This document shows positions 16,674 to 27,205 of a DNA stretch of 64,000 bases, piece after piece. The stretch covers positions 698,537-762,536 of the forward strand of contig NZ_JH994110.1 in the NCBI RefSeq assembly GCF_000316195.1, in the 5' to 3' direction. Both the position numbers and the translations under genes were made by a program. The notes beneath the pieces were generated by a model, which was given only the letters and a program-made list of their open reading frames with translations, ran no database searches and was not told the origin of the DNA. The DNA is from Brachyspira hampsonii 30446. GTDB taxonomy: Bacteria > Spirochaetota > Brachyspiria > Brachyspirales > Brachyspiraceae. Position 1 is the stretch's first letter, and each line of letters opens with the position of its first letter.

Positions 16674-19292
16674 TTAATAGAATGGGTGATTCATAGTAAA
16701 TGCAATTCCCCATCCTCTTCCAAGCCAAGCACCAAGAGGTGTGAAAGTATCTCCTTCAAAGTCCTGAAGACCTTTACCAAAACCAACATCATTCTTGTTA
16801 TAAACGAATCTCTTAGCAACATAGAACCTTATATTGAATATCGGTATTGTAAGTCTGAATCCAAATCCTACAGAATATATGTATTGGGAAGGGTCAAATA
16901 TATCTTCAATTTTCATAAATTGAGAAGGATATGTATGAGCATCTCCGTCCTGATTCCAGCCTGTACTTCCAGGCATCCATAATTGTCCTGCATCAAAGAA
17001 AGTAACAAATCCTAAAGTTTTAGGTACAATAGGTATACGAAGTTCAGCAAAGAATCTCACTTTAGCTCTTCCATAACTCCAAGAATCGGTAGAATTATTT
17101 TCACCTTTCATATCGTAAGTAGAAAGACCTCTGTTTTTCTTAAATATAGTATATTTAGAAGTATCCCAGCCGCGTACATCTTCAAATGGGTTAAGATAGT
17201 AAAGTACATCGGCATCATTTTGCATAGCAAGTCCGGGAGTTGCAATTATCTGTCCTAATTCCCCATAGAATGCAAATGACAGCCACTCTGTAGCAGGAAC
17301 CGCCAAAAATCCTGTAGCACTTAATCTCATAAGCTGTGTATGCCCAAAATAAAAATCCACCATACCTCTTAAGAAACTTCCTCTAGTAGGGTTCAAATAA
17401 TCATTTCTGCTGTCTCTAATTAAAGAATATGAAAGAATAAATGTTGTAAACCAATCACTTTCCCATCTTTCAAATGAACCGTCTTTTTTATTAACTCTAT
17501 GAGTTAAGTATTTTTTTACATCGCTAAGAACATAGTTAGGACCTGCATCGCTGGCTCCCTGATCATACCATTGCTGATACTGCTGCACTATAGTATCAAA
17601 TGTTATGAATGTAGAATAATAGTCAGCAAAATAATAACCAAGCCTTACTATACCTTCAAAACCATGTTTGGTATAATATGAATATTTAGGTATACCGAAT
17701 TGATCGGTACCTATTTCATATCCGGTGTTTACTCCTTCATTAAAATAAGATAAATCAATACCGAAATATATAGGCAAATTAAGCAAATAAGGTTCAGCAA
17801 AATTAACCGCTATACGCTTTTGCTGCTGTCCTAATTCTCCGCTTAATCCTAACTGCAAACCTCTTCCTAAGAAATTGTTTTCTCTAATAGAAGCGAATAC
17901 TTTAAATCCTGAACCTGTAGAGAAACCGCCTCCTCCTGATACCATAGCAGTTCTTCCTTCAGTTACATTCAAACTTAATTCCATAAGTCCTTCAGCAGAA
18001 CCAGGTTTTACTCCTAAGTTAATATTATCAAAGAATTGAGTATTATATAATCTTTCCTGTACTCTTTGTATCTTTGTAGTGTTAAATACTTCTCCAGGTT
18101 TTATATCTACATATCTTTCTATAACGAAATCTTTAGTTTTGGTATTTCCGGATATAGTAATATTTTCTATATGTACTTTATCATTTTCTACTATATCATA
18201 CATTATATTTACTATTTTGTTTTCTTCATTAACAGTAATTACAGGTATAACTTGTCTGAATATATATCCTCTTTCAGAATATTTATTTTGTATACCCTGA
18301 TAATCTGCCATATGATATGAGTAATTATATAATGCCCCTTTTTTTGATTTTATATCTTTTTCTATATTATCAGAAGGTATAATAAAGTTTCCTTTAAATC
18401 CTATATCTCCAAAATAATATTTATCTCCTTCAGTAAGATATATATCTATTATTAAATCCTGCTCATTTTTTATCTCGGGATTTCTCCATTGATATGTAAA
18501 CTTGACATTATCAACCTTAGCTCTGTAATAACCCCTGTCAGCATAATATTTAACAATTTTATCTTTATCCCCATCAAATGTAAACTCGTTAAATTTTCCA
18601 AGTGCCATAAATCCGTTTTCTTTAGTTGACATTTGTCTTTTTAATTCATTGTCTGTAAAGTGAGTATTTCCATGGAATCGTATATGAGCAACTTTAACTT
18701 CATTACCTTCTACTATATTCATTTGTATTAGAACATCAGAATTATCTTTGTTTTCTATTACTTTAGGCTCAACATACGCTTTTAAATATCCTTTATCCTG
18801 ATAATTAGTAATAATAGCATTAACAGCATCATTTAATTTCTGAGGTATATAAGGATCCCCTGCCTTCATTATAGGTTTTACCGCATCATTAAGTGCCGTT
18901 CTGCTTAATCTTTTATTTCCTATATATTCTATATCTTTTATTATAAATCTTTCTGCTACTATGATATTTAAAACTACTCCTTCACCTTCTCTATTAGCAT
19001 CTATTGCCACTCTGTCAAATAGTTGGCTGTCAAATAATTTTTTAATCGCTTCATTTATTTGTGTTCTTTGGAATTTACTTCCGGCTTTTACAGGAAAATT
19101 ATTTATTATTTGTTCTTTTGTAATTCTTACTTCACCTGTAACATCTATACGATTTATTGTAAGACCTTCATATACAGCTATGTTTCTAGCTGTTTGTAAG
19201 TTTTCAAAGTCACTTTCTGCAGATATCAATAATGATACAGTAAGTAAAAGAAATGAAAATAGAATAATATAATTTTTCTTAATAAAATTCAC
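16674..19292 (-). CDS. bamA: Outer-membrane assembly factor BamA
   Basis: BamA, about 872 residues, is the central barrel that folds other barrels into the outer membrane. A signal sequence is followed by five POTRA domains (repeats such as GNKRLSRTALNDAV and GNTKTKDFVIERYV) and an Omp85 barrel from about 470. The L6 motif appears as VRGWD rather than VRGF. The protein ends in an aromatic-rich strand, MNHPFY. Two in-frame GTG codons are possible. I prefer the one at 19292, because GGAG lies 6 nt before it; this overlaps the tamB stop by one base (TAGTG). It precedes the ompH/skp-like gene and lpxD. Confidence 0.95.
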   Translation of the reverse strand: MNFIKKNYIILFSFLLLTVSLLISAESDFENLQTARNIAVYEGLTINRIDVTGEVRITKEQIINNFPVKAGSKFQRTQINEAIKKLFDSQLFDRVAIDANREGEGVVLNIIVAERFIIKDIEYIGNKRLSRTALNDAVKPIMKAGDPYIPQKLNDAVNAIITNYQDKGYLKAYVEPKVIENKDNSDVLIQMNIVEGNEVKVAHIRFHGNTHFTDNELKRQMSTKENGFMALGKFNEFTFDGDKDKIVKYYADRGYYRAKVDNVKFTYQWRNPEIKNEQDLIIDIYLTEGDKYYFGDIGFKGNFIIPSDNIEKDIKSKKGALYNYSYHMADYQGIQNKYSERGYIFRQVIPVITVNEENKIVNIMYDIVENDKVHIENITISGNTKTKDFVIERYVDIKPGEVFNTTKIQRVQERLYNTQFFDNINLGVKPGSAEGLMELSLNVTEGRTAMVSGGGGFSTGSGFKVFASIRENNFLGRGLQLGLSGELGQQQKRIAVNFAEPYLLNLPIYFGIDLSYFNEGVNTGYEIGTDQFGIPKYSYYTKHGFEGIVRLGYYFADYYSTFITFDTIVQQYQQWYDQGASDAGPNYVLSDVKKYLTHRVNKKDGSFERWESDWFTTFILSYSLIRDSRNDYLNPTRGSFLRGMVDFYFGHTQLMRLSATGFLAVPATEWLSFAFYGELGQIIATPGLAMQNDADVLYYLNPFEDVRGWDTSKYTIFKKNRGLSTYDMKGENNSTDSWSYGRAKVRFFAELRIPIVPKTLGFVTFFDAGQLWMPGSTGWNQDGDAHTYPSQFMKIEDIFDPSQYIYSVGFGFRLTIPIFNIRFYVAKRFVYNKNDVGFGKGLQDFEGDTFTPLGAWLGRGWGIAFTMNHPFY

Positions 19293-22200
19293 TAAAATCT
19301 CCACCGAGTAACAATATTAAAATCTTGTCCTTTTCCTCTTATATCGAAAGGATTTATTTTATACTCAAACACAAAATTTGCAAGTTTATAATTTTTTAAT
19401 AGAGAAACCTCAAAACCAAATTGATGGTCAAAATAGTAAGGGTCTATATTTCTTCCGTTTATACTTGGTCTTGTTGTATCATTAACTCTATATGTAACAT
19501 CGTATTTTAAATATAAATATTTAGAAACATATTTACCAATACCAACACTAGTATTATCCCATACTGATGTAGGATTTATACTGCTGGTGTTTGTAACAAA
19601 TAATAAATTATTTACTACTGTAGGACTTAAGTTTATATAATCAATACCTAAAAACTGTCTGAACCATCTTTCTACAGGTCTTAATACAGTGCTTCTCAAT
19701 AGTAAATCGCTGTAATTCATAGTAAGCTGCTGCAATTGATCGCTATTTATACTGCTTCTATTTGCTGTACTGTCTGCAAACATCTGATCTTCTCGGCTTC
19801 CAAAAGTTCCTTGAGGTATTCCGGCAAGCTGATTAACCTGATATTGACCTAAAGCAGGTATAGTATAGAATCTTACAGGTCTTAATGCTCCATTTTGAGA
19901 AGATATTAGCTGAGAAAGTCTGGCATTCATTTCTACATATAAAGTTACACTTTCTCCTGCCAATTCATTTTCAAATGACTGAGAAGAGGTATTTACTGTT
20001 GAAGGGTAATATTTTTTATATGTATAGGCAGTAGCTTCTATTATAGGATCCAAGCTGTTAACACTTGGAAAAGTTACAGAACCTCTTTCCAACTGATATA
20101 CATTCTGTAAATAGTATATACTTCCTCTTTCTACATTTATAGTGCCTGCAAGTTCTATTCCGTCAATAAGAGTATTGTAAACTCTCATTTTAGAACCTTC
20201 TTCTAAATATACATCTCCAACCAAGTTATGAGCTACTCTAACCTGACGCCAAGCCTCTATAGTGAAATCCCAATATATCTTACTTAATATACCATAAACT
20301 CTTTCTCTATATGTACTTACTGAAGATATAGTAGAAAGCTGAACATCGCTTTTCATAAGGGTAAGTATTCCGCCTATTCTAGGTGCTGCAATATTTCCGC
20401 CTACTGTAAGATCAACATGTACCGGACCTTTTACTTTAGCAATACCCAAATTTAAATTGCCGTCTAAAAGTCCTAGCTGTTCATCTGATGACAGCAAATC
20501 AAATGCCATATAATTTATATTGTTTTTAAAAATTTCTGCCTCGCCTGTTACTGTTAAATTTTTCTTATTTTTAGATGTAAATGTTAAATTATTAACATTG
20601 AACATATTTCCATTAAAACTAAAGTCTACTATTGTATCATCAAAAATATCATTGAAATATGATATTTTTACTCTTTTTCCATGTCCTAAAAATCTTCCGT
20701 CTATTGCTACATTATCGGCATCACCATGTATACGGGCATACAATGTATAGGGTTTACCATCTACTGTGAAATTGGTAGGAGATGAAACTATCTCTGTGAA
20801 TAATACATTGAATATTTCAAAAATTTCTACATTTATTATATCGGATGTAACTAATAAGTCTACCTGATCTCTTTTTGTATTTTTTATGACACCGTCTATA
20901 TTAAGCATATCATCATTATCGTATATATAAATTAAATCAGTTCTTTTATTTCCATCTTCTGATATTATAGAACCTTTTATACCATGATCTTTAGTATTTG
21001 TAAGTAGTATATCATTTTCATATTTAATAACTGTAGTTCCAAATTCAGGCAGTTTTCTTTTGTTTATAGTAATAGGACCTGTTTGTAATCTGTATTCTTC
21101 CTTGCCGTCAGGCAATTTTCTCATATTATAATTTATCGTTCCAGAGAATGAACTCATAAAGCTCATATTATCAACTTCAACTGTCATATTCTGAAGTTCT
21201 TTTGAAAAATAAGCATAAGGAATTTTTATCTGCTGTTTTTTTGCAAAAGGTTTTGCTGTAAGAGTTCCGAAATCCCCTGTCTTAGTTATTAATACATCTT
21301 TTATCTCAAGTTCATTTGCCCTATAATATCCATTTAAAGAAACATCAAACTGCATTCCCGGTATTTGAAAATCTTTTATATCAAATTTTTCAAGATAAAC
21401 AACAGGATTATTCATTAAGCCTATTACAGTAGCATTAGCAGTTAACACTCCGTAGGCCTGACCGCTTATATCGAAAGGCAGCTGATTAACAGCTATTGTA
21501 CCATATATATTGTTCTTATTTATAGATGTGTCTATTGCAAATATCCCGTTATTTTCTAAATCTTTTAATAAGGCAGCAAATTTTGTTATGCCGTCTGTAG
21601 AGTTTAATATTCCGTCTCCTGTTATCCTATTTTCTCCATAATTTAAAATAATATTTGTAAACATTATACTTTCATTTGATAATTCAAATTGTGTATTTAA
21701 AGCAAATATTGGAGCAAGATTTTTATTAGCCTTAACATTACCATATAAATATAAAGGCTGACGCATATAATTATTGATATTTACATCCACATTTATATCT
21801 ATATCTTTTATACTTAAAGTTTTAGGAGTTTTAATATTTAAATCTAATATACCATTTGTAGCTATTACTCCGTTTGCGATTATTTCTGAATTATCTGTAG
21901 AAGCGTATATTATTTTGCTTCCATTTGTAGATGTTGTACTGAATCCGTTTAGTCCGTAATTGCCGGCAGGAGTATTAACATTTCCATCTATTTTAACATT
22001 AAAATTTTTGTCATATTCTATTTTGGCATTGGCATTTATTCCGCTGTCTTCAGAAAGTCTGTAATAAATGTCATTAATATCTATTATGTTTTTATAGGCA
22101 GATGCTCCTATTCTTATTAAATATTCCTCTGTATATATTTTTTTAGATGATGCATTCAATACATGTACATTTCCCTTACCGCCCGTATACATTGCATTAC

Positions 22201-23740
22201 TCATAGTATATTCTATATTTAAAGATGATAAATTATCTATTATATTTTGTCCCAAGAATACTACAAATATATCCTGCGGTATTACCCCTCTGGCAGAAGC
22301 TAGTACAGGACTGCTATTATCTAATGAATAGCTGGCGTAAAAAGGCTGACCATATATATTTTCTATTAAATTAAGAGATATTTCCTTTTCAGGTCTTTTA
22401 TATAAAAATTCAAATGTCATAGGATTTTGCATAGTATTAGCATAACTAAGAGATGATATTGTAAATCTCGATATTATTTCATCATCATTTACATTTACAG
22501 GTTTTAAATGTACTTTCGTTGATAGATAGTTTGCCCCTGCTTTTATATTGTTTACATCTAATGAAAGTATGCTTGATATAGGGTCATTTAAAGGCACTAT
22601 GCCGCTTGCTATAATATCACCTTCTAATATATTAATATAAGCATTTGATAGTATTATATTATTGTTGGTTAACTCAGCATTTACCATTACATTGAATAAT
22701 TTATCTCTAACATTTAAATCAAAATTAATATGAGATTTTTCTTTTTCTTCAATAGAATAGTATCCGTCCGCTTCTATTTCAGCATCTCTAAATGTATTTA
22801 TAGAATTACTTATAGTGCTTATAGTTTTATTATCTAATTTTACAAATTTATAAATTATTGGAGTGTCCAAAACTATATTCATAATTTTGTATATTGTATC
22901 TTTTTTTACTTTTACATTTGTAATGGAGAAATCTATATCTTTGTTATCAAAATCATATTTGAAGTTTAACAAATTATTTTTATTTTCATTTTGTAAATTA
23001 GCTCCTAATATATTATATTCATTAGTTAAAAATAATGTATAATCAAATAAATCTCCATGTTCATCTTCTGCGTATATTTTTGAATTAATTTCTGATAAAT
23101 TAGTTTTGCTTTCCAATGAAAAATGTACTAATGTTCTGTCAGGTAAATCTATATCGTATGAAAGAAAATAACCGTAATTTCTGAAATTACCATTTAAAGA
23201 ATTAAGCGATACTTCTGTTATATTACCATTATCTTCTATTTTAGTTGAAAAGTTATTAATGCTAATATTTTTATCCATAAATATAGGACTTATACTATCA
23301 ACTATTTTCCTTATATCCTCTAAAGATGTTTTATTAGTATTATTATTATTTTGAAATATAGACATGTCCATTAATACAGGATAAAAGACAGCATCATTAA
23401 TATCTACATCACTTAAAATATATAATGGATCTCTTTTTATAAATATTCTAAAAATATTGAATCTTAATGAGGCTTTATCCATTTCAAAAAATGCTTTAGT
23501 ATTATTTTTAGAATATAATTTAACATTATCTAATACTAATTCTAATTTATAGGATATGCTTATATCTGATATATATATATTTATTGGACTTACTTTATTT
23601 ATATACTCTATAACATTATCTAAATATTTTTGTTTATTAGATATTACTATAGATACGCTAAATAAAGCTGGTATCATAAAAGCTAACAAAGTTGTAGCTA
23701 CATACATTCTAAACCTAGAGTACCTATTTTTTTGTCTCAA
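19292..23740 (-). CDS. tamB: TamB-family translocation and assembly module protein
   Basis: A 1482-residue envelope-spanning protein of the TamB/DUF490 family. A single N-terminal helix (about 12-32) anchors it in the inner membrane. The rest is predicted beta-rich repeats with the conserved C-terminal DUF490 region (LNLGIAKVKGPVHVDLTVGG, GTINVERGSIYYLQN), ending in WRF. Such proteins support outer-membrane protein insertion or phospholipid transport together with an Omp85 partner, and bamA follows immediately. The first codon may be the TTG at 23740 or an ATG at 23707 with a better-spaced AGG. Length is typical of the family. Confidence 0.9.
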   Translation of the reverse strand: MRQKNRYSRFRMYVATTLLAFMIPALFSVSIVISNKQKYLDNVIEYINKVSPINIYISDISISYKLELVLDNVKLYSKNNTKAFFEMDKASLRFNIFRIFIKRDPLYILSDVDINDAVFYPVLMDMSIFQNNNNTNKTSLEDIRKIVDSISPIFMDKNISINNFSTKIEDNGNITEVSLNSLNGNFRNYGYFLSYDIDLPDRTLVHFSLESKTNLSEINSKIYAEDEHGDLFDYTLFLTNEYNILGANLQNENKNNLLNFKYDFDNKDIDFSITNVKVKKDTIYKIMNIVLDTPIIYKFVKLDNKTISTISNSINTFRDAEIEADGYYSIEEKEKSHINFDLNVRDKLFNVMVNAELTNNNIILSNAYINILEGDIIASGIVPLNDPISSILSLDVNNIKAGANYLSTKVHLKPVNVNDDEIISRFTISSLSYANTMQNPMTFEFLYKRPEKEISLNLIENIYGQPFYASYSLDNSSPVLASARGVIPQDIFVVFLGQNIIDNLSSLNIEYTMSNAMYTGGKGNVHVLNASSKKIYTEEYLIRIGASAYKNIIDINDIYYRLSEDSGINANAKIEYDKNFNVKIDGNVNTPAGNYGLNGFSTTSTNGSKIIYASTDNSEIIANGVIATNGILDLNIKTPKTLSIKDIDINVDVNINNYMRQPLYLYGNVKANKNLAPIFALNTQFELSNESIMFTNIILNYGENRITGDGILNSTDGITKFAALLKDLENNGIFAIDTSINKNNIYGTIAVNQLPFDISGQAYGVLTANATVIGLMNNPVVYLEKFDIKDFQIPGMQFDVSLNGYYRANELEIKDVLITKTGDFGTLTAKPFAKKQQIKIPYAYFSKELQNMTVEVDNMSFMSSFSGTINYNMRKLPDGKEEYRLQTGPITINKRKLPEFGTTVIKYENDILLTNTKDHGIKGSIISEDGNKRTDLIYIYDNDDMLNIDGVIKNTKRDQVDLLVTSDIINVEIFEIFNVLFTEIVSSPTNFTVDGKPYTLYARIHGDADNVAIDGRFLGHGKRVKISYFNDIFDDTIVDFSFNGNMFNVNNLTFTSKNKKNLTVTGEAEIFKNNINYMAFDLLSSDEQLGLLDGNLNLGIAKVKGPVHVDLTVGGNIAAPRIGGILTLMKSDVQLSTISSVSTYRERVYGILSKIYWDFTIEAWRQVRVAHNLVGDVYLEEGSKMRVYNTLIDGIELAGTINVERGSIYYLQNVYQLERGSVTFPSVNSLDPIIEATAYTYKKYYPSTVNTSSQSFENELAGESVTLYVEMNARLSQLISSQNGALRPVRFYTIPALGQYQVNQLAGIPQGTFGSREDQMFADSTANRSSINSDQLQQLTMNYSDLLLRSTVLRPVERWFRQFLGIDYINLSPTVVNNLLFVTNTSSINPTSVWDNTSVGIGKYVSKYLYLKYDVTYRVNDTTRPSINGRNIDPYYFDHQFGFEVSLLKNYKLANFVFEYKINPFDIRGKGQDFNIVTRWRF

Positions 23741-23902
23741 TTAAAATCCAATTTGTAAATGTAGTTTTCGTTATATACTATAACCTATTTATACAGAAAT
23801 TGTTATATTTTAATAGTTCATTATCGTAATTTATATTTTTATATATTAAAATAGAGCATAACTTTATTATTTTGAAACTTTTATGTACATAAAAAATAAT
23901 AA

Positions 23903-23930
23903 TTGACAAATAATAAAATAAAAGTATAAT
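23903..23930 (+). promoter_or_regulatory. Promoter of the PTS IIA genes
   Basis: TTGACA (23903-23908) and a perfect TATAAT (23925-23930) are separated by 16 bp, about 40 bp before the first IIA ATG. Confidence 0.7.
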
Positions 23931-23968
23931 TTTATAATATATAAAAGTTTATTATATGGAGAGTTTAT

Positions 23969-24403
23969 ATGTTAAAAGAACTTATAAAAAACAAAATAGA
24001 TATAGTTGATAGTATTGATAATTGGGAAGATGCTATAAAAAAGGGAGCTGAGCTGCTTTTGGAAAATAAATGTATAGAACCAAGATATGTTGACTGCATT
24101 ATAAACAATATAAAAGAAACCGGTCCATATATTGTGCTTGGAGATGGAATGGCTATGTCTCATGCCAGACCAGAGGACGGGGTTCTAAAAAATGGAATTA
24201 CTCTTTTAAAAATTAAAAATGGTGTTGACTTTGATGAAAAAAATAAAGTGTTTTTATTGTTTACATTGGCGGCAGAAAATAATGATAATCATCAGGGATT
24301 AATGGAAGAAATTGCTGATTTATTAAATGAAAGTGAAAAAATTAAAAGAATAATGTATGATGAATTAACTGATTTAGAAATATACGATATTATCATACAG
24401 TAA
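23969..24403 (+). CDS. PTS IIA component, ascorbate/fructose-mannitol class, copy 1
   Basis: A 144-residue EIIA domain that would accept phosphate from HPr and pass it to an EIIB. The active-site histidine is H65 in AMSHARPEDGVLKNG, the pattern seen in UlaC/SgaA-like and other type-2 IIA proteins. TLAAENNDNHQGLMEEIA is the second conserved block. It is a free-standing domain, and no EIIB or EIIC gene lies nearby. A close paralogue follows 126 nt downstream. TGGAGAG precedes the ATG. A regulatory rather than transport role is possible for such orphan IIA proteins. Confidence 0.9.
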   Translation: MLKELIKNKIDIVDSIDNWEDAIKKGAELLLENKCIEPRYVDCIINNIKETGPYIVLGDGMAMSHARPEDGVLKNGITLLKIKNGVDFDEKNKVFLLFTLAAENNDNHQGLMEEIADLLNESEKIKRIMYDELTDLEIYDIIIQ

Positions 24404-24529
24404 TATATTGTTTTTTTGATTATCTGATATAATGTTAAACTATATAGCACTTATAAGAAATTATTTATATATGTTATAAAATCCTAAAAATAATTATACT
24501 TAATAAAATAAATAAAGGATTGAGTTTTT

Positions 24530-24961
24530 ATGTTAAAAGAGTTTTTAAAAGGCAATATTAAAATAGTAGAAAGTGTTTCAAATTGGGAAGAGGCCTTAAA
24601 AATAGGAGCAAGATCTTTAGTTGATAATGGTAATATAGAAGAAAAATATATTCAAGCAATAATAGATGATGTATATAAATACGGACCTTATATAGTTCTT
24701 ACAGAGGGGGCTGCAATGCCGCACTCAAGACCTGAAAATGGTGTTTTAAAAAAAGGGATGAGTTTTTTAAAAGTAAAAAATGGTGTAGATTTTTATAAAA
24801 CAGATGAAAAAGTATATTTATTTTTTACATTAGCTGCAGAAAATGCAGATGGGCATCAGGAGGCAATATCTGAACTTGCTGAATTTCTGAGCAATAATGA
24901 AAAATTAGAAAAAATGATAAAAGAAGACTTTACAGAAGATGAGATTTTATCTTTTTTATAA
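24530..24961 (+). CDS. PTS IIA component, copy 2
   Basis: A 143-residue paralogue of the preceding gene, aligned without large gaps. H65 lies in AAMPHSRPENGVLKKG, closer to the canonical MPH motif than copy 1, which has MSH. The conserved FTLAAENADGHQEAI block is present. The same N-terminal start (MLKE) and length indicate tandem duplication. AAAGGAT precedes the ATG. It is followed after 59 nt by the HAD phosphatase gene, so the three may form one carbohydrate-phosphate unit. Confidence 0.9.
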   Translation: MLKEFLKGNIKIVESVSNWEEALKIGARSLVDNGNIEEKYIQAIIDDVYKYGPYIVLTEGAAMPHSRPENGVLKKGMSFLKVKNGVDFYKTDEKVYLFFTLAAENADGHQEAISELAEFLSNNEKLEKMIKEDFTEDEILSFL

Positions 24962-25020
24962 AATTATTTTTATTAATATAAAACAAAATTTTCTAAAACA
25001 TATAATACCGGAGATAATCT

Positions 25021-26081
25021 TTGGAAAATATTCAGATTATAGCAACCGATTTAGACGGCACTTTATTAAATAATAATCATCAAATAAGTGAATATAATAA
25101 AAATGTTATAAAAGAAGCCTCCAAAATAGGAATAAAAACAATATTATCAACCGGAAGACCTACCTCTGCTGCCCATAATTTTTTAGCAGAACTTCATATT
25201 GATACGGAACTTATATCATTTAATGGTGCTATGATTACTGATAAATATTGTAATATTGTATATCAGCAAAACCTTGATGCTGAAATAGGAAAAGAACTTA
25301 TAAATATTGCTAGAAAATATAATAGACTTGTTTCAAAACTAAATTTATTAATATTTATAAATGTTTATTTAATATTTTTAAATTATAGTTGGGGCTTTGC
25401 CCCAAACCCCAGTTCTTTTATTGGTATAAAAGAACCAAAAGAACTGCATTTTCTAGCTTAAACATACAATTTATACAACATATAAAATATTTAATTAAAT
25501 TGTTATTAATATTATTTAATTTAGCATAAAATAATAAACTCATAAAATTGTTTGTCAAGTAGTTTTGAAACAGGTCTAATATTTATCATCAAAGTTTTTT
25601 AGCTGATAGATGGAACATAGGTTTTTTTGATAAGAAATGGATAGATTTTTATATATCAATAGCTAAAATAAATAATTATACTATAGGATTTGATAATATT
25701 ACTGATTTCTCTTTCAGTAAATTTATGTTTATAGGAGAAAACAGCATATTAAAAATAATAGCAGAAGAACTAGATAAAACTTTTGGTGATAGTATTTATT
25801 TTACTTTTTCAAGACCTGTATATTTGGAAGTACATAATCCTAATGCTACAAAAGCTAAATCATTATCTTATCTTCTTAATAAATATAATATAAAACCTGA
25901 TAATGTGATGGCTTTCGGAGATAATAATAATGATTTAGAGATGCTTGAATTTGCTGGTATTTCTGTTGCTGTTGAAAATGCTGAAGATATAGTAAAATCA
26001 AAGGCTTTATATATTACTAAAAGTAATGAAGAAAATGGGGTAGGTATATTCATTAATAAAATGCTTAATTTAAATATATAA
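25021..26081 (+). pseudogene. Cof-type HAD phosphatase split by a MITE-like insertion
   Basis: The gene starts at a TTG 7 nt after GGAG. Fragment 1 (to codon 101) has HAD motif I DLDGTLL and motif II STGRP. Fragment 2 (25577-26081) has the Cof cap sequence, ATKAKSLSYLL and motif IV AFGDNNNDLEML. Between them lies a 252-bp element flanked by TA. Removing 25323-25576 (254 bp, element plus one TA) rejoins the codons in frame as RKYN-NIYHQS. This gives a 268-residue protein, the normal Cof length. As it stands, fragment 1 stops after 146 residues. Intact relatives dephosphorylate sugar phosphates or flavin precursors. Whether fragment 2 is translated separately from an internal ATG at 25725 is unknown. 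Confidence 0.85.
25325..25576. repeat. MITE-like element inserted in the HAD gene (252 bp)
   Basis: Left end GACTTGTTTCAAAACT and right end AGTTTTGAAACAGGTC are inverted copies, flanked on both sides by TA (25323-25324, 25577-25578). The core contains GGGGCTTTGCCCC and a TTCTTTTATTGG...AAAGAACC inverted repeat. It is in the opposite orientation to the copy at 28816 and the same orientation as the copy at 62065. No transposase is encoded. Confidence 0.9.
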
Positions 26082-26164
26082 TTTTCATTATTCAATAATA
26101 AAAACTTCTTTGACAAATTTGCTTTTTATTGATATAGTTTCTTGAGTTAATTAGGAGTATGATT

Positions 26165-27205
26165 ATGCAGATATTTCAAGAAAAATTATTAAAAGCTTTA
26201 GAAATGTATCAAAATGATTTTGATAATATTGTCAGCAGTTTTTTTGAAGATAAAGAAAAATATAATAATTTAATAAGCAAATATTCATGGGAAATGGAAG
26301 ATAATGTTGATAAGAATTATTTATTAAGGGCAAGACTTTCATTTTCAATTATATATTATAAAAATGTGCAGGCTTTAAATAAAGAAGCTCTTAAAAATAT
26401 AATTATTCATTTATTTAATGAAGAATTAAAAGACCGAGAAACTTCAAAGTATAAAGGAATAGGAATAGCATTAGAGTCTTTAACATTTCTTCTAAGTAAA
26501 TACAATAAAGATAATAAAGATTTATTTGAAAAGGCAAAAAAGATAAATAATGATTGTGCTATTGGATATGACAGTAATGTAAGATTTGAAACTGACATAG
26601 AAAAATTAAATATTCAGTATTGTATGCATTATGCTTTGGAGTTAGGTTTTAAAGATTTATATTATGAACTTATAGATATATGGAAATCGGGAATAAAAAA
26701 ATGGGACAGAATTAATTTAGAAAGACTCAGAGATTTTGAAATTGAAATAGGCAATAGAGAAGGTGAATTAGAAGCTAATAAAAATCTTTATGAGATTGTA
26801 AAAAATGATTATGATAAAAACAAAGATAATCAGGCATTATCAAAAAAGTATTTATTTTATTTAGTTTCATATTTAAGTACTTATGCAGAAAATTTAATAA
26901 GGCTTTCACATTATGATGAGGCTTTGAATATTATTTTATTAAACATTGATAATATAGAAAACATTAATAATAATGCTTTTTATAAGGTTCATGCTGGAAT
27001 ATCAATAGTAGATAGTGCTTTAAAAGTTTTAGTTAATATAGAAAATAATGAGCAGTTAAACTTATTATGGGATTTTGTAAAGACAGCATTTATCAATGAG
27101 CATGATACATATTCGAAAAGTTTGTATGATTCTTTCTTTAAAGCATGCGATAAAATGAATGACTTAGAATTGAAAGAGAAAGTTTTAAAAGAGATTAAAA
27201 ATTAA
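26165..27205 (+). CDS. Uncharacterised helical protein, TPR-like
   Basis: A 346-residue, highly charged, probably all-helical cytoplasmic protein with no signal peptide or membrane segment. Regular aromatic and leucine spacing (for instance ALELGFKDLYYELIDIW and LSHYDEALNIILLNI) suggests TPR-like repeats, but I do not recognise a family. AGGAG at 26153-26157 is 7 nt from the ATG at 26165 and only 1 nt from an earlier ATG at 26159, so I use the later one. Its stop overlaps the convergent comF-like gene by four bases. Confidence 0.75.
   Translation: MQIFQEKLLKALEMYQNDFDNIVSSFFEDKEKYNNLISKYSWEMEDNVDKNYLLRARLSFSIIYYKNVQALNKEALKNIIIHLFNEELKDRETSKYKGIGIALESLTFLLSKYNKDNKDLFEKAKKINNDCAIGYDSNVRFETDIEKLNIQYCMHYALELGFKDLYYELIDIWKSGIKKWDRINLERLRDFEIEIGNREGELEANKNLYEIVKNDYDKNKDNQALSKKYLFYLVSYLSTYAENLIRLSHYDEALNIILLNIDNIENINNNAFYKVHAGISIVDSALKVLVNIENNEQLNLLWDFVKTAFINEHDTYSKSLYDSFFKACDKMNDLELKEKVLKEIKN

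Noticed and set aside
25725-26081. An independent 118-residue HAD-like gene
   Set aside because: It has no ribosome-binding site, and the reading frame extends upstream to the element boundary, so it is the tail of a split gene.
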